A DNA stretch of 64,000 nucleotides from Pseudoalteromonas piscicida (GTDB taxonomy: Bacteria > Pseudomonadota > Gammaproteobacteria > Enterobacterales > Alteromonadaceae), in the NCBI RefSeq assembly GCF_002208135.1, contig NZ_CP021646.1:665501-729500 (forward strand). The letters are read 5' to 3'. Of the stretch, positions 16,751 to 26,727 are shown one piece after another; the stretch's first letter is position 1; every line of letters begins with the position of its first letter. Both the position numbers and the translations under genes were made by a program. The notes beneath the pieces were generated by a model. The model saw only the letters and a program-made list of their open reading frames with translations, was not told the DNA's origin and ran no database searches.

Positions 16751-17218
16751 CTAAACGTTATCGAACAGCGTTTTTACTTTATCTAACGTAACGTCGATTT
16801 CAGACACTTTTGCAGGCGCAATAAAAATCGTATCATCGCCAGCGATAGTACCTAATACGCCGTCTGCGGTGCCTAATGAGTCAAGTAGCCTCGCAATTAA
16901 TTGTGCGGCACCTGGACTGGTTCGAATAATAATCATCATTTCGTTGTGCATAATATCAACGACTAACTGGCGCAAAGGGCTTTTTGCGGTTGGAACGCTC
17001 ATTTCAGCTGGTAAGCAGTACACCATTTCTTGCTTAGCATTACGTGTGCGCACAGCACCAAACTTGCTTAGCATGCGCGACACTTTACTCTGACTGACGT
17101 TGTCAAACCCTTGTTGTTTTAGAGCATCAACAATTTCACCTTGAGAACCAAAGTTTTCTTCTTTTAAAATAGCTTTAAATGCTTTGATCAGTGCTTCTTG
17201 TTTTTCTTGCGGCTGCAT
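16751..17218 (-). CDS. argR: Arginine repressor
   Basis: ArgR of 155 aa, standard length. An N-terminal winged-helix domain (1-75) has [14 protein letters not shown] and the recognition helix [21 protein letters not shown]-terminal oligomerisation and arginine-binding domain has [15 protein letters not shown] and [11 protein letters not shown], with the conserved GDD arginine-contact motif. With arginine as co-repressor it forms hexamers that repress arginine biosynthesis genes. It is divergent from mdh across a 241-bp gap, the arrangement known from E. coli, Vibrio and Shewanella. I did not find a convincing ARG box pair in the gap. Confidence 0.96.
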   Translation of the reverse strand: MQPQEKQEALIKAFKAILKEENFGSQGEIVDALKQQGFDNVSQSKVSRMLSKFGAVRTRNAKQEMVYCLPAEMSVPTAKSPLRQLVVDIMHNEMMIIIRTSPGAAQLIARLLDSLGTADGVLGTIAGDDTIFIAPAKVSEIDVTLDKVKTLFDNV

Positions 17219-17459
17219 AGTCTGTCTTCTTTTACGGCTAATCTTTAAATTCTACACAAAACCACCAAGATTCCCAAATTTGCACGACCAAAATGCCAGT
17301 CGTAAAGCATAAGTGTACAAAGTGTCGCGATCTTTACACTTTTATTTAAGACATTAGTCAAAAAATCTCGAAAATAACCGTGATTAATTTGTGTTTAACA
17401 GCGCTTTTCATTATCTTTACTGCACACTCAATTCCACCTTCAAATTATGGAGAATTCAA

Positions 17460-18392
17460 ATGAAAGTTGCTGTATTAGGTGCCGCTGGCGGTATCGGTCA
17501 AGCTCTATCTTTATTGCTTAAAAATGGTCTTCCAGCTGGCTCTGAGTTAGCGCTTTATGACGTTGCACCTGTTGTACCTGGTGTTGCAGTTGACTTATCT
17601 CACATCCCAACTGCGGTAAAAGTAGCGGGTTATGGTAAAGATGACCTAGACCCAGCACTTGCTGGTGCTGACGTAGTGCTTATCCCTGCAGGTATGCCTC
17701 GTAAGCCTGGTATGGACCGTGCTGACCTGTTCAATGTTAACGCAGGTATAATCAAGACACTTGCTGAAGGTATCGTTAGAAGCTGCCCTAAAGCACTTGT
17801 TGGTATCATCACAAACCCAGTAAATGGCACGGTACCAATCGTTGCTGAAGTGTTCAAAAAAGCAGGTACTTATGATCCAGCTCGCGTATTCGGTGTAACA
17901 ACGCTTGACGTTATCCGCGCTGAAACCTTCATCGCAGAGCTTAAAGGTCTAGACGTTGCTGAAGTTAAGATCCCAGTCATTGGTGGTCACTCAGGTACTA
18001 CAATTCTACCTCTACTTTCTCAAGTTGAAGGCGTTGAGTTCACTGACGAAGAAGTTGCTTCACTAACAACTCGTATCCAAAACGCGGGTACTGAAGTGGT
18101 TGAAGCTAAAGCAGGTGGCGGTTCAGCTACACTTTCAATGGGTGCAGCAGCAGCACGTTTCTGCTTCTCACTAGTGAAAGGCCTACAAGGTGAGGAAGTA
18201 CTTGAGTACGCATACGTTGAAGGTAACACAGGCGATGCAACATTCTTTGCACAGCCAATTATCCTTGGTAAAAACGGTGTAGAGAAGTTACTTCCTTACG
18301 GTGAGCTAAGCGCGTTTGAGCAAAAAGCAAAAGACGACATGCTAGCGACACTTGAAAAAGACATCAAAGAAGGTGTTGATTTCATGGCGTAA
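17460..18392 (+). CDS. mdh: Malate dehydrogenase
   Basis: NAD-dependent malate dehydrogenase of the TCA cycle, 310 aa. An in-frame start at 17391 is rejected: the ATG at 17460 has GGAG 7 bp upstream and begins directly with the Rossmann motif ([15 protein letters not shown]). The substrate loop [17 protein letters not shown] is present with its arginines, NPVNGTVPI follows, and the catalytic His is in VIGGHSG. Codon use is that of a highly expressed gene. It is ended by a strong bidirectional terminator shared with serA. Confidence 0.97.
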   Translation: MKVAVLGAAGGIGQALSLLLKNGLPAGSELALYDVAPVVPGVAVDLSHIPTAVKVAGYGKDDLDPALAGADVVLIPAGMPRKPGMDRADLFNVNAGIIKTLAEGIVRSCPKALVGIITNPVNGTVPIVAEVFKKAGTYDPARVFGVTTLDVIRAETFIAELKGLDVAEVKIPVIGGHSGTTILPLLSQVEGVEFTDEEVASLTTRIQNAGTEVVEAKAGGGSATLSMGAAAARFCFSLVKGLQGEEVLEYAYVEGNTGDATFFAQPIILGKNGVEKLLPYGELSAFEQKAKDDMLATLEKDIKEGVDFMA

Positions 18393-18405
18393 GCCAGGTT
18401 GATAC

Positions 18406-18441
18406 AAAAAAACCAGTCGCATCACAGTGACTGGTTTTTTT
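18406..18441. terminator. Bidirectional terminator between mdh and serA
   Basis: A-run, stem CCAGTC/GACTGG and T-run (18406-18418 and 18429-18441) form a stem of about 12 bp usable in both directions between convergent genes. Confidence 0.9.
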
Positions 18442-18474
18442 ATGTCCGAGGTTTAATTCCTCAAATAGTTATGC

Positions 18475-19704
18475 TTAATGAAGAATACGTGCTCTGATAG
18501 TCCCTTCAACCGCACTTAACTCTTTCAGTGCTACTTCAGAGTGGTCGCTATCGACATCGATTACCACGTAACCAATAGACTCATCTGTTTGTAGGTATTG
18601 CGCCGCAATATTGATACCGTGCTGAGCGAACGCTTGGTTGATTTGTGTTAGTACACCTGGGCGGTTTATGTGTACATGTAATAAACGACTTCGGTTTGAT
18701 AATTCAGGTAGAGAAACCTCAGGGAAATTAACTGCCGTGACTGTTGAACCATTATCTGAATACTTCGCCAACTTACCTGCGACTTCTACACCGATGTTTT
18801 CTTGTGCCTCTTGGGTAGAACCACCAACGTGCGGGGTTAGCAATACATTGTCAAACTCGCGTAGTGGTGAGACAAATTCTTCATGATTAGATTTTGGCTC
18901 AACGGGGAATACATCGATAGCTGCACCGGAAAGTTTCTTTGCTGCTAATGCTTCAGCTAAGGCGTCAATATCAACAACCGTTCCGCGTGATGCATTAATT
19001 AGGATTGCGCCTTGCTTCATCACTTCAATTTCAGCCATACCGATAAGATTTTTGGTCTGAGATGTCTCCGGTACATGCAAACTGACCACGTCTGCTCTTT
19101 GTAGCAGTTGCGTAAGCGTGTGTAGCTGTGTCGCGTTGCCGAGTGTGAGCTTATCTTCGATGTCATAAAACTCTACGTTCATCCCGATATTCTCAGCCAT
19201 AATGCCAAGCTGGGTGCCAATGTGACCATAACCAATAATACCCAGCGTTTTACCACGGGCTTCGTATGAACCGTCGGCCGATTTATCCCACTCACCGCGA
19301 TGTGCCTTTGCGTTACGCTCAGGAACACGGCGCAGTAACAAGAGAATTTCACCCAGTACCAGTTCAGCGACAGAGCGGGTGTTAGAAAATGGCGCGTTGA
19401 ATACGGCGATACCACGCTTTTTAGCAGCATCCAAATCTACTTGGTTGGTGCCGATGCAGAAGCAGCCAATAGCGACCAGCTTTTCAGCTTGTTCTAATAC
19501 TGCTTCTGTAAGGTGAGTACGTGAGCGGATCCCAACAAAGTGAGCATCTTTGATCCGTTCGATCAGCTCAGGCTCCGGTAAGGATGTTTTAACGTAGTCT
19601 ATGTTGCTATAACCGTTGCGCTTTAGCGTCTCAACAGCGCTTTGGTGCACGCCTTCTAACAACAAAATTCGAATTTTATCCTTTGATAACGAAACCTTGC
19701 TCAT
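18475..19704 (-). CDS. serA: D-3-phosphoglycerate dehydrogenase
   Basis: First enzyme of serine biosynthesis, oxidising 3-phosphoglycerate to phosphohydroxypyruvate. The protein is 409 aa from the ATG at 19704, which matches the E. coli start (MSKVSLSKDKI). A GTG 12 bp upstream overlaps the rpiA stop. It has substrate-binding and NAD domains with GYGHIG, the catalytic R (NASRGTVVD), E (VFPVEP) and H (TPHVGGST), and a C-terminal ACT domain (about 335-409, HVHINRPGVLTQIN) for serine feedback inhibition. It directly follows rpiA, as in many gammaproteobacteria, and is probably co-transcribed with it. Confidence 0.96.
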   Translation of the reverse strand: MSKVSLSKDKIRILLLEGVHQSAVETLKRNGYSNIDYVKTSLPEPELIERIKDAHFVGIRSRTHLTEAVLEQAEKLVAIGCFCIGTNQVDLDAAKKRGIAVFNAPFSNTRSVAELVLGEILLLLRRVPERNAKAHRGEWDKSADGSYEARGKTLGIIGYGHIGTQLGIMAENIGMNVEFYDIEDKLTLGNATQLHTLTQLLQRADVVSLHVPETSQTKNLIGMAEIEVMKQGAILINASRGTVVDIDALAEALAAKKLSGAAIDVFPVEPKSNHEEFVSPLREFDNVLLTPHVGGSTQEAQENIGVEVAGKLAKYSDNGSTVTAVNFPEVSLPELSNRSRLLHVHINRPGVLTQINQAFAQHGINIAAQYLQTDESIGYVVIDVDSDHSEVALKELSAVEGTIRARILH

Positions 19705-19715
19705 CTGTAATCTCA

Positions 19716-20369
19716 CTAGTTGATTTTAGGCCCTTCTGGAGTGCCTGTTATTACAACGTCAGCGCCACGCGCGGCAAATAAGCCGTTAGTTACGACGCCA
19801 ACAATCTGGTTAATTTTTTCTTCAAGCGCTTTCGCTGCGCTAATTTCTAGGCCATGCACATCAAGAATGACATTGCCGTTATCAGTGATGACGCCTTGGC
19901 GGTAAACCGGATCGCCACCTAGTTTTAGTAACTCTCTCGCCACGTAGCTACGCGCCATTGGGATGACTTCAACAGGTAGTGGAAATGCACCTAGAGTCTC
20001 AACATGCTTTGTATTATCAACAATACAAACAAATTTCTTGGCAACGGCTGCAACGATTTTCTCGCGCGTCAGTGCTGCGCCACCGCCTTTTATCATTTCG
20101 TTGGTGCTGTTGATCTCATCTGCGCCATCAACATATACCGCAAGCTCTGACACATCGTTTAACTCAAAAACTTCAATACCAAGTGCCTTTAGCTTCTCTG
20201 TTGAAGCTTCTGAGCTTGATACTGCACCTTTGATTTGATCCTTGATACTGCCAAGTGCATCAATAAAGTGGTTTACCGTTGAGCCTGTACCAACCCCAAC
20301 AATGGTGTTTTCTTCTACATAGTTTAAAGCTGCCCATGCTGCGGCTTTTTTCATTTCATCTTGAGTCAT
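19716..20369 (-). CDS. rpiA: Ribose-5-phosphate isomerase A
   Basis: RpiA interconverts ribose-5-phosphate and ribulose-5-phosphate in the pentose phosphate pathway. The ATG at 20369 gives 217 aa starting [15 protein letters not shown], aligned with the E. coli protein. A start 21 bp upstream is possible, and neither has a strong Shine-Dalgarno. Diagnostic motifs are [35 protein letters not shown] (catalytic Glu and Lys) and a C-terminal [12 protein letters not shown]. It lies immediately upstream of serA. Confidence 0.96.
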   Translation of the reverse strand: MTQDEMKKAAAWAALNYVEENTIVGVGTGSTVNHFIDALGSIKDQIKGAVSSSEASTEKLKALGIEVFELNDVSELAVYVDGADEINSTNEMIKGGGAALTREKIVAAVAKKFVCIVDNTKHVETLGAFPLPVEVIPMARSYVARELLKLGGDPVYRQGVITDNGNVILDVHGLEISAAKALEEKINQIVGVVTNGLFAARGADVVITGTPEGPKIN

Positions 20370-20457
20370 AACGCTACACTTAGTTGTCATTGAAGTTGTA
20401 TGGAGTATAACTCAATCAAAGTGCCAGCGTCATGGTCAAAAGTGGCTCTAGATGCGC

Positions 20458-21102
20458 TTAACTAGTTGCCTTCTCATTATTTTTAGGCCACGTGTATAGT
20501 TTGGTTGGGGTGAGAATAGTCGAGAGCGGTACATCCCAAGCTGCTGTTGGTAAGCTTGAAACTTGCTGGCAATCATGAGCAAGGCCAACAAGTGCTGGTT
20601 TTGCTCGTTGCTCAGCGTAGTGTAACGCTAATGTTCTATCGTAGTACCCACCGCCCATACCGAGGCGGTTACCTTGCTCATCAAAAGCAACCAGAGGCAT
20701 CAGAAGTAAATCCAATGATGCAAGCGGTGCCACAGCTGAACAATCTAACTTAGGTTCCAAGATAGCATAGCGATTTGCCTTCATGGGTGAGTTTTTTTCA
20801 TACTGTTGAAAGAGTAAATTAGCGGGATTAAAGGGATGAATTACGGGTAGAAAAACGCGGTGTTTTTTATCCCAGAGTGATTGAATTAAAAGGGATGTGT
20901 CTAGTTCACCATCGTTTTGTAGATAGACCCCTACATTGGCATTTTTAGGGAGTTTTATTTGTTGAAAAAAATTAATGTTGAGCTGTAATGAAGCTTTCTT
21001 CTGTTGGTCTGCTGACAGCGAGTTTCTTGCGTTTCTAATCATTTTTCTCAAATTAGCACGAGTAACTTGAGATTTATTTATGTTGCTATTAGTTTTACTC
21101 AT
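20458..21102 (-). CDS. fau: 5-formyltetrahydrofolate cyclo-ligase family protein
   Basis: Enzyme of the 5-FTHF cyclo-ligase (YgfA/Fau) family, 214 aa, which converts 5-formyl-THF to methenyl-THF using ATP. The ATG at 21102 overlaps the stop of the upstream gene (ATGA), implying translational coupling. An N-terminal basic helix with LRKMIRNARNSLSADQQ is followed by the late nucleotide/metal-site signature (NRLGMGGGYYDRTL). In E. coli fau sits in the same neighbourhood as rpiA and serA, supporting the call. The 6S RNA gene that precedes fau in many relatives is not here. Confidence 0.9.
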   Translation of the reverse strand: MSKTNSNINKSQVTRANLRKMIRNARNSLSADQQKKASLQLNINFFQQIKLPKNANVGVYLQNDGELDTSLLIQSLWDKKHRVFLPVIHPFNPANLLFQQYEKNSPMKANRYAILEPKLDCSAVAPLASLDLLLMPLVAFDEQGNRLGMGGGYYDRTLALHYAEQRAKPALVGLAHDCQQVSSLPTAAWDVPLSTILTPTKLYTWPKNNEKATS

Positions 21103-21632
21103 TCTAACGCGAGCCATTCAGGGAAAAACAAACTCACACCAAGCAGAATAAATAAAAGAATTAATACAGCGAGCAAATAATACAGCCAAGTCTTCGATTT
21201 AGTAGGAGGGCTAGGTTCAAAGTCCAGCTCATCGAATAGCTCCTTAGACTCCCACTCTTCGTCTGTGGTATCTTCAATTTCTGTATGAGTGGTTGGTGCT
21301 ATGCGCTGCTCAATTTCTTCTAATCGCTCTTCGATACGTATTAGACTGCTCGTGATGTAATCCAGCGCTTCAAATACGCGCTCTTGATCTGCGTTGGCTG
21401 GGGCGGATGCTGTCTGGCTTTGTAGCTTGGCATTGATCCCCGCGCTTGCAAGTAATTTTACCTGTTTCAGCGCTTTGGTTTTATCTGCAGGAGCAAACAG
21501 GCTTTTGCCTGCGTAAAATTGCTGGATCTTTGAGGGTGAGGTTTTCAACCTGTCTGCAATTGCGATAGCAGCGCTTTGCTGATCCTTACCGTCGGCCATG
21601 CCAACGAAGACGACTTTAAACTGCTCGTTCAT
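21099..21632 (-). CDS. Conserved hypothetical tail-anchored membrane protein
   Basis: Protein of 177 aa, family not recognised. Residues 1-70 form a compact alpha/beta-like segment (FKVVFVGMADGKDQQSA, with Lys-rich KTKALKQVKLLASAGI). A short linker leads to a coiled-coil stretch (about 85-112, RVFEALDYITSSLIRIEERL), then a very acidic region (115-140) and one C-terminal TM helix (about 149-170). That orientation would leave nearly all of the protein in the cytoplasm, anchored by its tail. It overlaps the fau start by four bases. A link to folate metabolism is not implied by sequence. Confidence 0.75.
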   Translation of the reverse strand: MNEQFKVVFVGMADGKDQQSAAIAIADRLKTSPSKIQQFYAGKSLFAPADKTKALKQVKLLASAGINAKLQSQTASAPANADQERVFEALDYITSSLIRIEERLEEIEQRIAPTTHTEIEDTTDEEWESKELFDELDFEPSPPTKSKTWLYYLLAVLILLFILLGVSLFFPEWLALE

Positions 21633-21737
21633 GGTGTGTGCCTAAGTTGTTGAGAGATAGTATTGAGTATATCTAGATTATAGGTAACTGTAGAAGGATA
21701 AAAGGAAATTTTTACCACCGAGTGAGAGTTAAGATAA

Positions 21738-21757
21738 GTGGCCGCTCGCGCGGCCAC
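21738..21757 (-). terminator. Possible terminator of the carboxypeptidase gene
   Basis: A GC-rich hairpin (GTGGCCG/CGGCCAC) just past the gene's stop, but followed only by TTATCTTAA rather than a clean T-run. Confidence 0.4.
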
Positions 21758-21771
21758 AGTTGATTGGGAGT

Positions 21772-23283
21772 TTAGTAAAGCGCAGACTGATCCGCTTTTG
21801 GCGTTGTTTTTAAGATAAACTCGCGGAGATCTTCGTTCGACTTTTGTAAATCTTCGTGACGTAGATACATCATGTGCCCGGAGCGGTAACCTTTAAAGCT
21901 TAAGCGGTCACGCATTTTTCCGCTTGGGTCGAGTTGCCACATATTATACTTGGCATCAAAGTAATTCGTTGCACCATCGTAGTAGCCCGATTGGATCATC
22001 ACGTTTAGGTAAGGGTTTTGAGCCATCGCTAATCGTAATTGCTCACCCACATTATTATCACTGTTATCCCAAGGGTGAACCGAACCAAACATATTATATT
22101 TTACGTCGGTTTTATAATTGAGTTCCGTTGCGAAGTAATGGTTAATTGCAGGGGTAAAAGAATGCAACCAAGAGGTTAGCTCAGGCCAATAATCAGGACG
22201 AGAACCAGCGTCTCTTTTATCAATACCAAGATAGCGTGAATCCAGTCGACCAAGCGTATAGCCGCGGTCACGCAACAGCTCTTTCCAAAATGCCGCAGTG
22301 GGAATATCTAGGTTATTTTGAGCCACAAAGCGTTCGCTTAAGCCACTATATTTAGCAACGGCCTGTGTCACACTTTGCTTTTCTTGGGCGCTAATAAATG
22401 CACCTTTGGCAAGTGCTGGAAGATATTGATCAACAGTATATTGTTCAACTTCAGCAAGTACCTCTAGTAAGTCTTTATTTTGCAATTCAGAGGACAGTGC
22501 CTTGTGATACCAAGCGGCGGCAGCGTAATACGGTAGACGGTTTGCAACCTCAACAGGACCTTCTCGTTTAATACCGATTTCCGTAGGAGACACCAAAATA
22601 ACGCCATTGAGATAAAGCCACTGATTATTTTGCATCGCGTGTGCAAGACCTGACACTCGGGTCGTACCGTAACTCTCACCAATCAGATACTTAGGCGAAA
22701 GCATGCGCTCATTGCGATGAATGAATGTATTTAGCCACTCGGCTAAGTACTTAACGTCCGCGTTGACGCCAAAAAACATGTTTGTCTGTTCGGCTTTACT
22801 TGGGTATTTACCTTCAGCATTTTTGAGTACGCGAGAGTAGCCTGTGTTGACTGGGTTTACATAAACAATATCGGCAACATCTAGCACCGAATAAGGATTG
22901 TCTTTCAAGCCGTAAGGTTGCAGGGGATACCCTTCGTCATCAATTTTTAATACTCTTGGGCCAGTATAGGCGATGTGCATCCACACAGAAGCTGAGCCCG
23001 GACCACCGTTAAATGAGATCAGCAGCGGACGTTTGCTCATATCTTTGATTTTTGTGCGCTTGTAGTAGGTGTAATGCAACGTTGCTACTGCGTCGCCGTT
23101 TTCATTCCACACCGGCTGTGTGCCTGTTGTCGCGGTGTAGTTAATACGTTCGCCTTTTATTTCGGCTCTATGCTCAGTTGTTATTTTATGATCTATCTCA
23201 ATTGCGCGATTGTGCTCTTCAGCTATGCTTGGCGCTGAGAGTAGGGCACAACTCACGAGCAATAGTGGTAGTAGTTTTTTCAT
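21772..23283 (-). CDS. S10 family serine carboxypeptidase, exported
   Basis: Secreted peptidase of 503 aa with a Sec signal peptide (about 1-21, SAPSIAEE). The alpha/beta-hydrolase fold of the S10 family is shown by the oxyanion-hole block FNGGPGSAS (91-99), the nucleophile S204 in GESYGTTR, the acid near 436 (SGYYDGATN) and the His near 470 (GHMMYLRHEDL). It removes C-terminal residues from peptides, probably in the periplasm or outside the cell. Bacterial S10 enzymes are common in marine heterotrophs. It stands alone, divergent from the diguanylate cyclase gene. Confidence 0.92.
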   Translation of the reverse strand: MKKLLPLLLVSCALLSAPSIAEEHNRAIEIDHKITTEHRAEIKGERINYTATTGTQPVWNENGDAVATLHYTYYKRTKIKDMSKRPLLISFNGGPGSASVWMHIAYTGPRVLKIDDEGYPLQPYGLKDNPYSVLDVADIVYVNPVNTGYSRVLKNAEGKYPSKAEQTNMFFGVNADVKYLAEWLNTFIHRNERMLSPKYLIGESYGTTRVSGLAHAMQNNQWLYLNGVILVSPTEIGIKREGPVEVANRLPYYAAAAWYHKALSSELQNKDLLEVLAEVEQYTVDQYLPALAKGAFISAQEKQSVTQAVAKYSGLSERFVAQNNLDIPTAAFWKELLRDRGYTLGRLDSRYLGIDKRDAGSRPDYWPELTSWLHSFTPAINHYFATELNYKTDVKYNMFGSVHPWDNSDNNVGEQLRLAMAQNPYLNVMIQSGYYDGATNYFDAKYNMWQLDPSGKMRDRLSFKGYRSGHMMYLRHEDLQKSNEDLREFILKTTPKADQSALY

Positions 23284-23473
23284 TGCTTCCTCGGTATTGC
23301 AGTAGGTATGTCTGCATTAAAGAAGTATTTCATCTGAAATTCAAAGCCATTGAGACAAACTCAACAAAAAAAACGGCAGGTTTGAAAAATAGGCTGTTGT
23401 AACCTCGTTTATCGAAAAGTAACGAATTTGAGCCGATTTGGTTTTTTTTAGTGCAAGATTCGCGTATATTTAG

Positions 23474-23498
23474 TACTTTATTATGTAGTAATAAAGTA
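23474..23498. promoter_or_regulatory. Perfect 10-bp inverted repeat, candidate operator
   Basis: TACTTTATTA and TAATAAAGTA flank a TGTAG spacer, 62 bp before the diguanylate cyclase start. AT-rich, with no T-run context for termination. Likely an operator or part of the promoter; the regulator is unknown. Confidence 0.4.
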
Positions 23499-23559
23499 TT
23501 TAGCCCCGTTAAATTCTTGTTTCACTGCGCTTCTCGTTGTACTTAAGAGATCTCAATCC

Positions 23560-24789
23560 ATGCAAAGAATTTTAATTGTTGAAGACAGTAAAGTCGTACA
23601 ACAGGTATTGCGACACCTTGCTGCTCAGCATCTAGATGTCGAAATCGATTTTGCTTGGTCCCTCAAGGAAAGTAAGGACTTCTTAGCACAGCACCAATAT
23701 ACATTGGCGCTGGTAGATTTAACGCTGCCCGATGCGATGGACGCAGAGGTCGTGCAGCTCACGCTCAGCCACAAAATTCCCACTGTGGTGCTGACCTCAA
23801 AAATAGATGAATATAGTCGCCAGCAAATGCTTGAAATGGGCGTGGTGGATTATGTAATTAAAGACAATCGTGATTCATACCTATACGCGGTCAAGTTAGC
23901 ATCTAGACTGTTGAGAAACCAAGGTTGCAAGGCGCTGATCGCCGATGATTCTGTGATCAGTCGAGCGGTAATGAAGCAAATGCTTGAAAAGCAATTATTT
24001 ACAGTGCTTGAGGCGCAAGATGGCGAACAGGCATTGGAGATGTTGCTGTGCGACCATGAAATTAAATTGCTGCTGACAGACTTTGCGATGCCGACGATGG
24101 ATGGCTTTGAACTGGTGAAATCCGTTCGTAATAGTCGCGGACGTGATGAGTTGGCTATTATTGGTTTGTCTGGCGCGGGAAGTCATGGCTTATCGGCAAA
24201 GTTTATCAAATATGGCGCCAATGACTTTTTGGCAAAGCCCTTTATGAGTGAAGAGTTTCATTGTCGTATTATGCAGACGATGGAGCAGCTCAATTTAATT
24301 GCGGAAATCAAAGAATATGCCCATCGAGACTATTTAACAGGGCTTTATAATCGCCGTTATTTCTGTCAGCAAGCAGAACGGTTAATCAAAAACAAACCGG
24401 GCCAGCATATATTGGCATTGTTAGACCTCGACCACTTTAAATCTATTAACGACCAATATGGCCATGAAAGCGGTGATGATGTACTTAAACAAGTCGCTGA
24501 TTTACTACGAAGTGCATTTGGTCACTATATTGTGGCTCGTATAGGTGGCGAAGAGTTTGCTTTACTCATTCCAAGTTCAGATATGAAGGTGGCAAAGCAC
24601 ATGCTAGAAGACTTCAGGGAGCGTCTTGCTAAGCAGGCATTTAATATCCCGGCAGGTCAGTATTACTGCACCATCAGTATCGGTCTCGCAGTCTGTCAAT
24701 CAAAAAGTTTAAGCGAAGTGATGCGTAAGGCCGATAAGGCGCTTTATAAAGCGAAAGACAAACAGCGCAATTGCGTTATTGCGCATTAG
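23560..24789 (+). CDS. Diguanylate cyclase with two receiver domains (PleD-like)
   Basis: Cytoplasmic response regulator of 409 aa. The first receiver (1-115) has D53 but reads VIKDN in place of the usual KPF. The second receiver (about 122-238) has D174 (LLTDFAMP) and K226 (AKPF). A C-terminal GGDEF domain (about 250-409) has the metal site LLDLDHFKSIND and an intact GGEEF at 329-333. The RxxD inhibitory site five residues upstream is absent (GHYI), so product inhibition of the usual kind is not expected. It synthesises c-di-GMP from GTP when phosphorylated and dimeric. The cognate kinase is not adjacent. Confidence 0.93.
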   Translation: MQRILIVEDSKVVQQVLRHLAAQHLDVEIDFAWSLKESKDFLAQHQYTLALVDLTLPDAMDAEVVQLTLSHKIPTVVLTSKIDEYSRQQMLEMGVVDYVIKDNRDSYLYAVKLASRLLRNQGCKALIADDSVISRAVMKQMLEKQLFTVLEAQDGEQALEMLLCDHEIKLLLTDFAMPTMDGFELVKSVRNSRGRDELAIIGLSGAGSHGLSAKFIKYGANDFLAKPFMSEEFHCRIMQTMEQLNLIAEIKEYAHRDYLTGLYNRRYFCQQAERLIKNKPGQHILALLDLDHFKSINDQYGHESGDDVLKQVADLLRSAFGHYIVARIGGEEFALLIPSSDMKVAKHMLEDFRERLAKQAFNIPAGQYYCTISIGLAVCQSKSLSEVMRKADKALYKAKDKQRNCVIAH

Positions 24790-24840
24790 TTTTTTGTTAT
24801 TTGGGTGTTTATGCACCAACTCAGTTCAGACTTAATATCA

Positions 24841-24864
24841 ATGCACCTAGATGGTGCATTTTTT
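24841..24864 (+). terminator. Terminator of the diguanylate cyclase gene
   Basis: Stem ATGCACC/GGTGCAT with a five-base loop, followed by TTTTT. Confidence 0.85.
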
Positions 24865-24903
24865 ATGCGTAAAATTCCACTCCTCATTTTAATTCATTGT
24901 TAA

Positions 24904-25317
<414 letters not shown>

Positions 25318-25330
25318 GGGGATCCGAACA

Positions 25331-26560
25331 ATGGAAAATACAATAATAGAACTACAATTTTCATTAAATACTTTTTATTTTCTGATATCTGGCGTCTTAG
25401 TTATGTGGATGGCAGCTGGGTTCGCCATGCTTGAAGCGGGATTAGTGCGCTCAAAAAATACCACTGAAATCCTAACCAAGAACGTCGCACTGTACGCCAT
25501 TGCTTGTACTATGTACCTGCTTATTGGTTATAACATCATGTATGTCGATAATGCCGAAGGCGGAGTTTTACCAAGTCTAGGCGCACTCATAGGCAGTGCT
25601 GCGGACGATGCCGACCATGCACTGCAATCTGACTTTTTCTTTCAAGTTGTATTTGTTGCCACGGCCATGTCAATTGTCTCGGGCGCTGTTGCTGAGCGTA
25701 TGAAATTGTGGGCGTTTTTAGCATTTTGTGTGGTGTTAACTGGCTTTATCTACCCGTTAGAAGGCTATTGGACGTGGGGCGGTGGTTTCTTATCTGAGCT
25801 TGGCTTCGTGGACTTCGCCGGTTCTGCCATTGTGCATGGTGCCGGTGCTGCGGCTGCACTAGCGGGTGTCCTGTTACTTGGTGCGCGTAAAGGCAAATAT
25901 GGAAAAAATGGTGAGATCTACCCAATTCCTGGCTCCAACATGCCACTGGCTACACTGGGCACCTTTATTTTGTGGATGGGGTGGTTTGGCTTTAATGGCG
26001 GTTCTCAACTGTTCCTTGCAGACAAAGAAAATGCCATTGCGGTTAGCCAAATCATGCTAAATACCAATGCGGCGGCGGCTGCAGGTGCGGTTGCTGCACT
26101 GTTGGTGTGTAAATTAATGTGGGGCAAGGCAGATTTAACCATGGTGCTTAATGGTGCACTCGCAGGTCTTGTTACCATTACCGCCGAGCCGGCTTCTCCA
26201 ACACCTGTATTGGCGCTTACCCTCGGCGCGTTAGGTGGTGCTTTGGTGGTGTTCAGTATCGTCGCGCTAGACAAGGCAAAAATTGACGATCCTGTAGGTG
26301 CTATCTCTGTTCATGGTGTATGCGGGGCGTTAGGTGTGATGACGGTACCATTTTCAAACTCAGACGCTACTTTCCAAGGTCAGGCTGTGGGGCTTATCAC
26401 TATTTTAGGTTTTGTTTTCATTGCTTCATATATCGTCTGGAGTGTATTGAAAGCAAGCATGGGGATCCGCGTTGGCGAAGAAGAAGAGTTAAGTGGTATG
26501 GATCAACATGATTGTGGCGTAGATGCCTATCCCGAGTTCGTGACAGTTCGCGGACAGTAA
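25331..26560 (+). CDS. amtB: Ammonium transporter
   Basis: Amt/Rh-family channel of 409 aa with about 11 TM helices. The ATG at 25331 (MENTIIELQF), just after GAGGGGATCC, is chosen over an in-frame upstream start that overlaps glnK. Family landmarks are visible: MLEAGLVRSKN near the start, the pore twin histidines in DFAGSAIVHGAGAAAALAG and VGAISVHGVCGALG, and GFNGGSQ. There is no cleavable signal peptide, in contrast to E. coli AmtB. It takes up NH4+/NH3 and is controlled by the adjacent GlnK. Confidence 0.95.
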   Translation: MENTIIELQFSLNTFYFLISGVLVMWMAAGFAMLEAGLVRSKNTTEILTKNVALYAIACTMYLLIGYNIMYVDNAEGGVLPSLGALIGSAADDADHALQSDFFFQVVFVATAMSIVSGAVAERMKLWAFLAFCVVLTGFIYPLEGYWTWGGGFLSELGFVDFAGSAIVHGAGAAAALAGVLLLGARKGKYGKNGEIYPIPGSNMPLATLGTFILWMGWFGFNGGSQLFLADKENAIAVSQIMLNTNAAAAAGAVAALLVCKLMWGKADLTMVLNGALAGLVTITAEPASPTPVLALTLGALGGALVVFSIVALDKAKIDDPVGAISVHGVCGALGVMTVPFSNSDATFQGQAVGLITILGFVFIASYIVWSVLKASMGIRVGEEEELSGMDQHDCGVDAYPEFVTVRGQ

Positions 26561-26614
26561 TATAGTAATACAGTTGGCTCTCGGTCAATATTGTAAAGTT
26601 CTCGTTGTCTAAAC

Positions 26615-26646
26615 AAAGTGAGTCCAGCAGGGCTCACTTTTCTTTA
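26615..26646 (+). terminator. Terminator of glnK-amtB
   Basis: Stem AAAGTGAG/CTCACTTT closed by CC/GG, followed by TCTTT. Confidence 0.8.
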
Positions 26647-26727
26647 TAAATATTATTCTACTTTCAGCAGTTGTTAATTTAGGTTACCCTACCATCTTGC
26701 GATTCATTTTTTAGTTTTACTTGGGTC

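Noticed and set aside
20369..20457. 6S RNA near fau
   Set aside because: Relatives often carry ssrS upstream of fau, but here fau overlaps the preceding gene and the gap before rpiA is too short and lacks the 6S stem.
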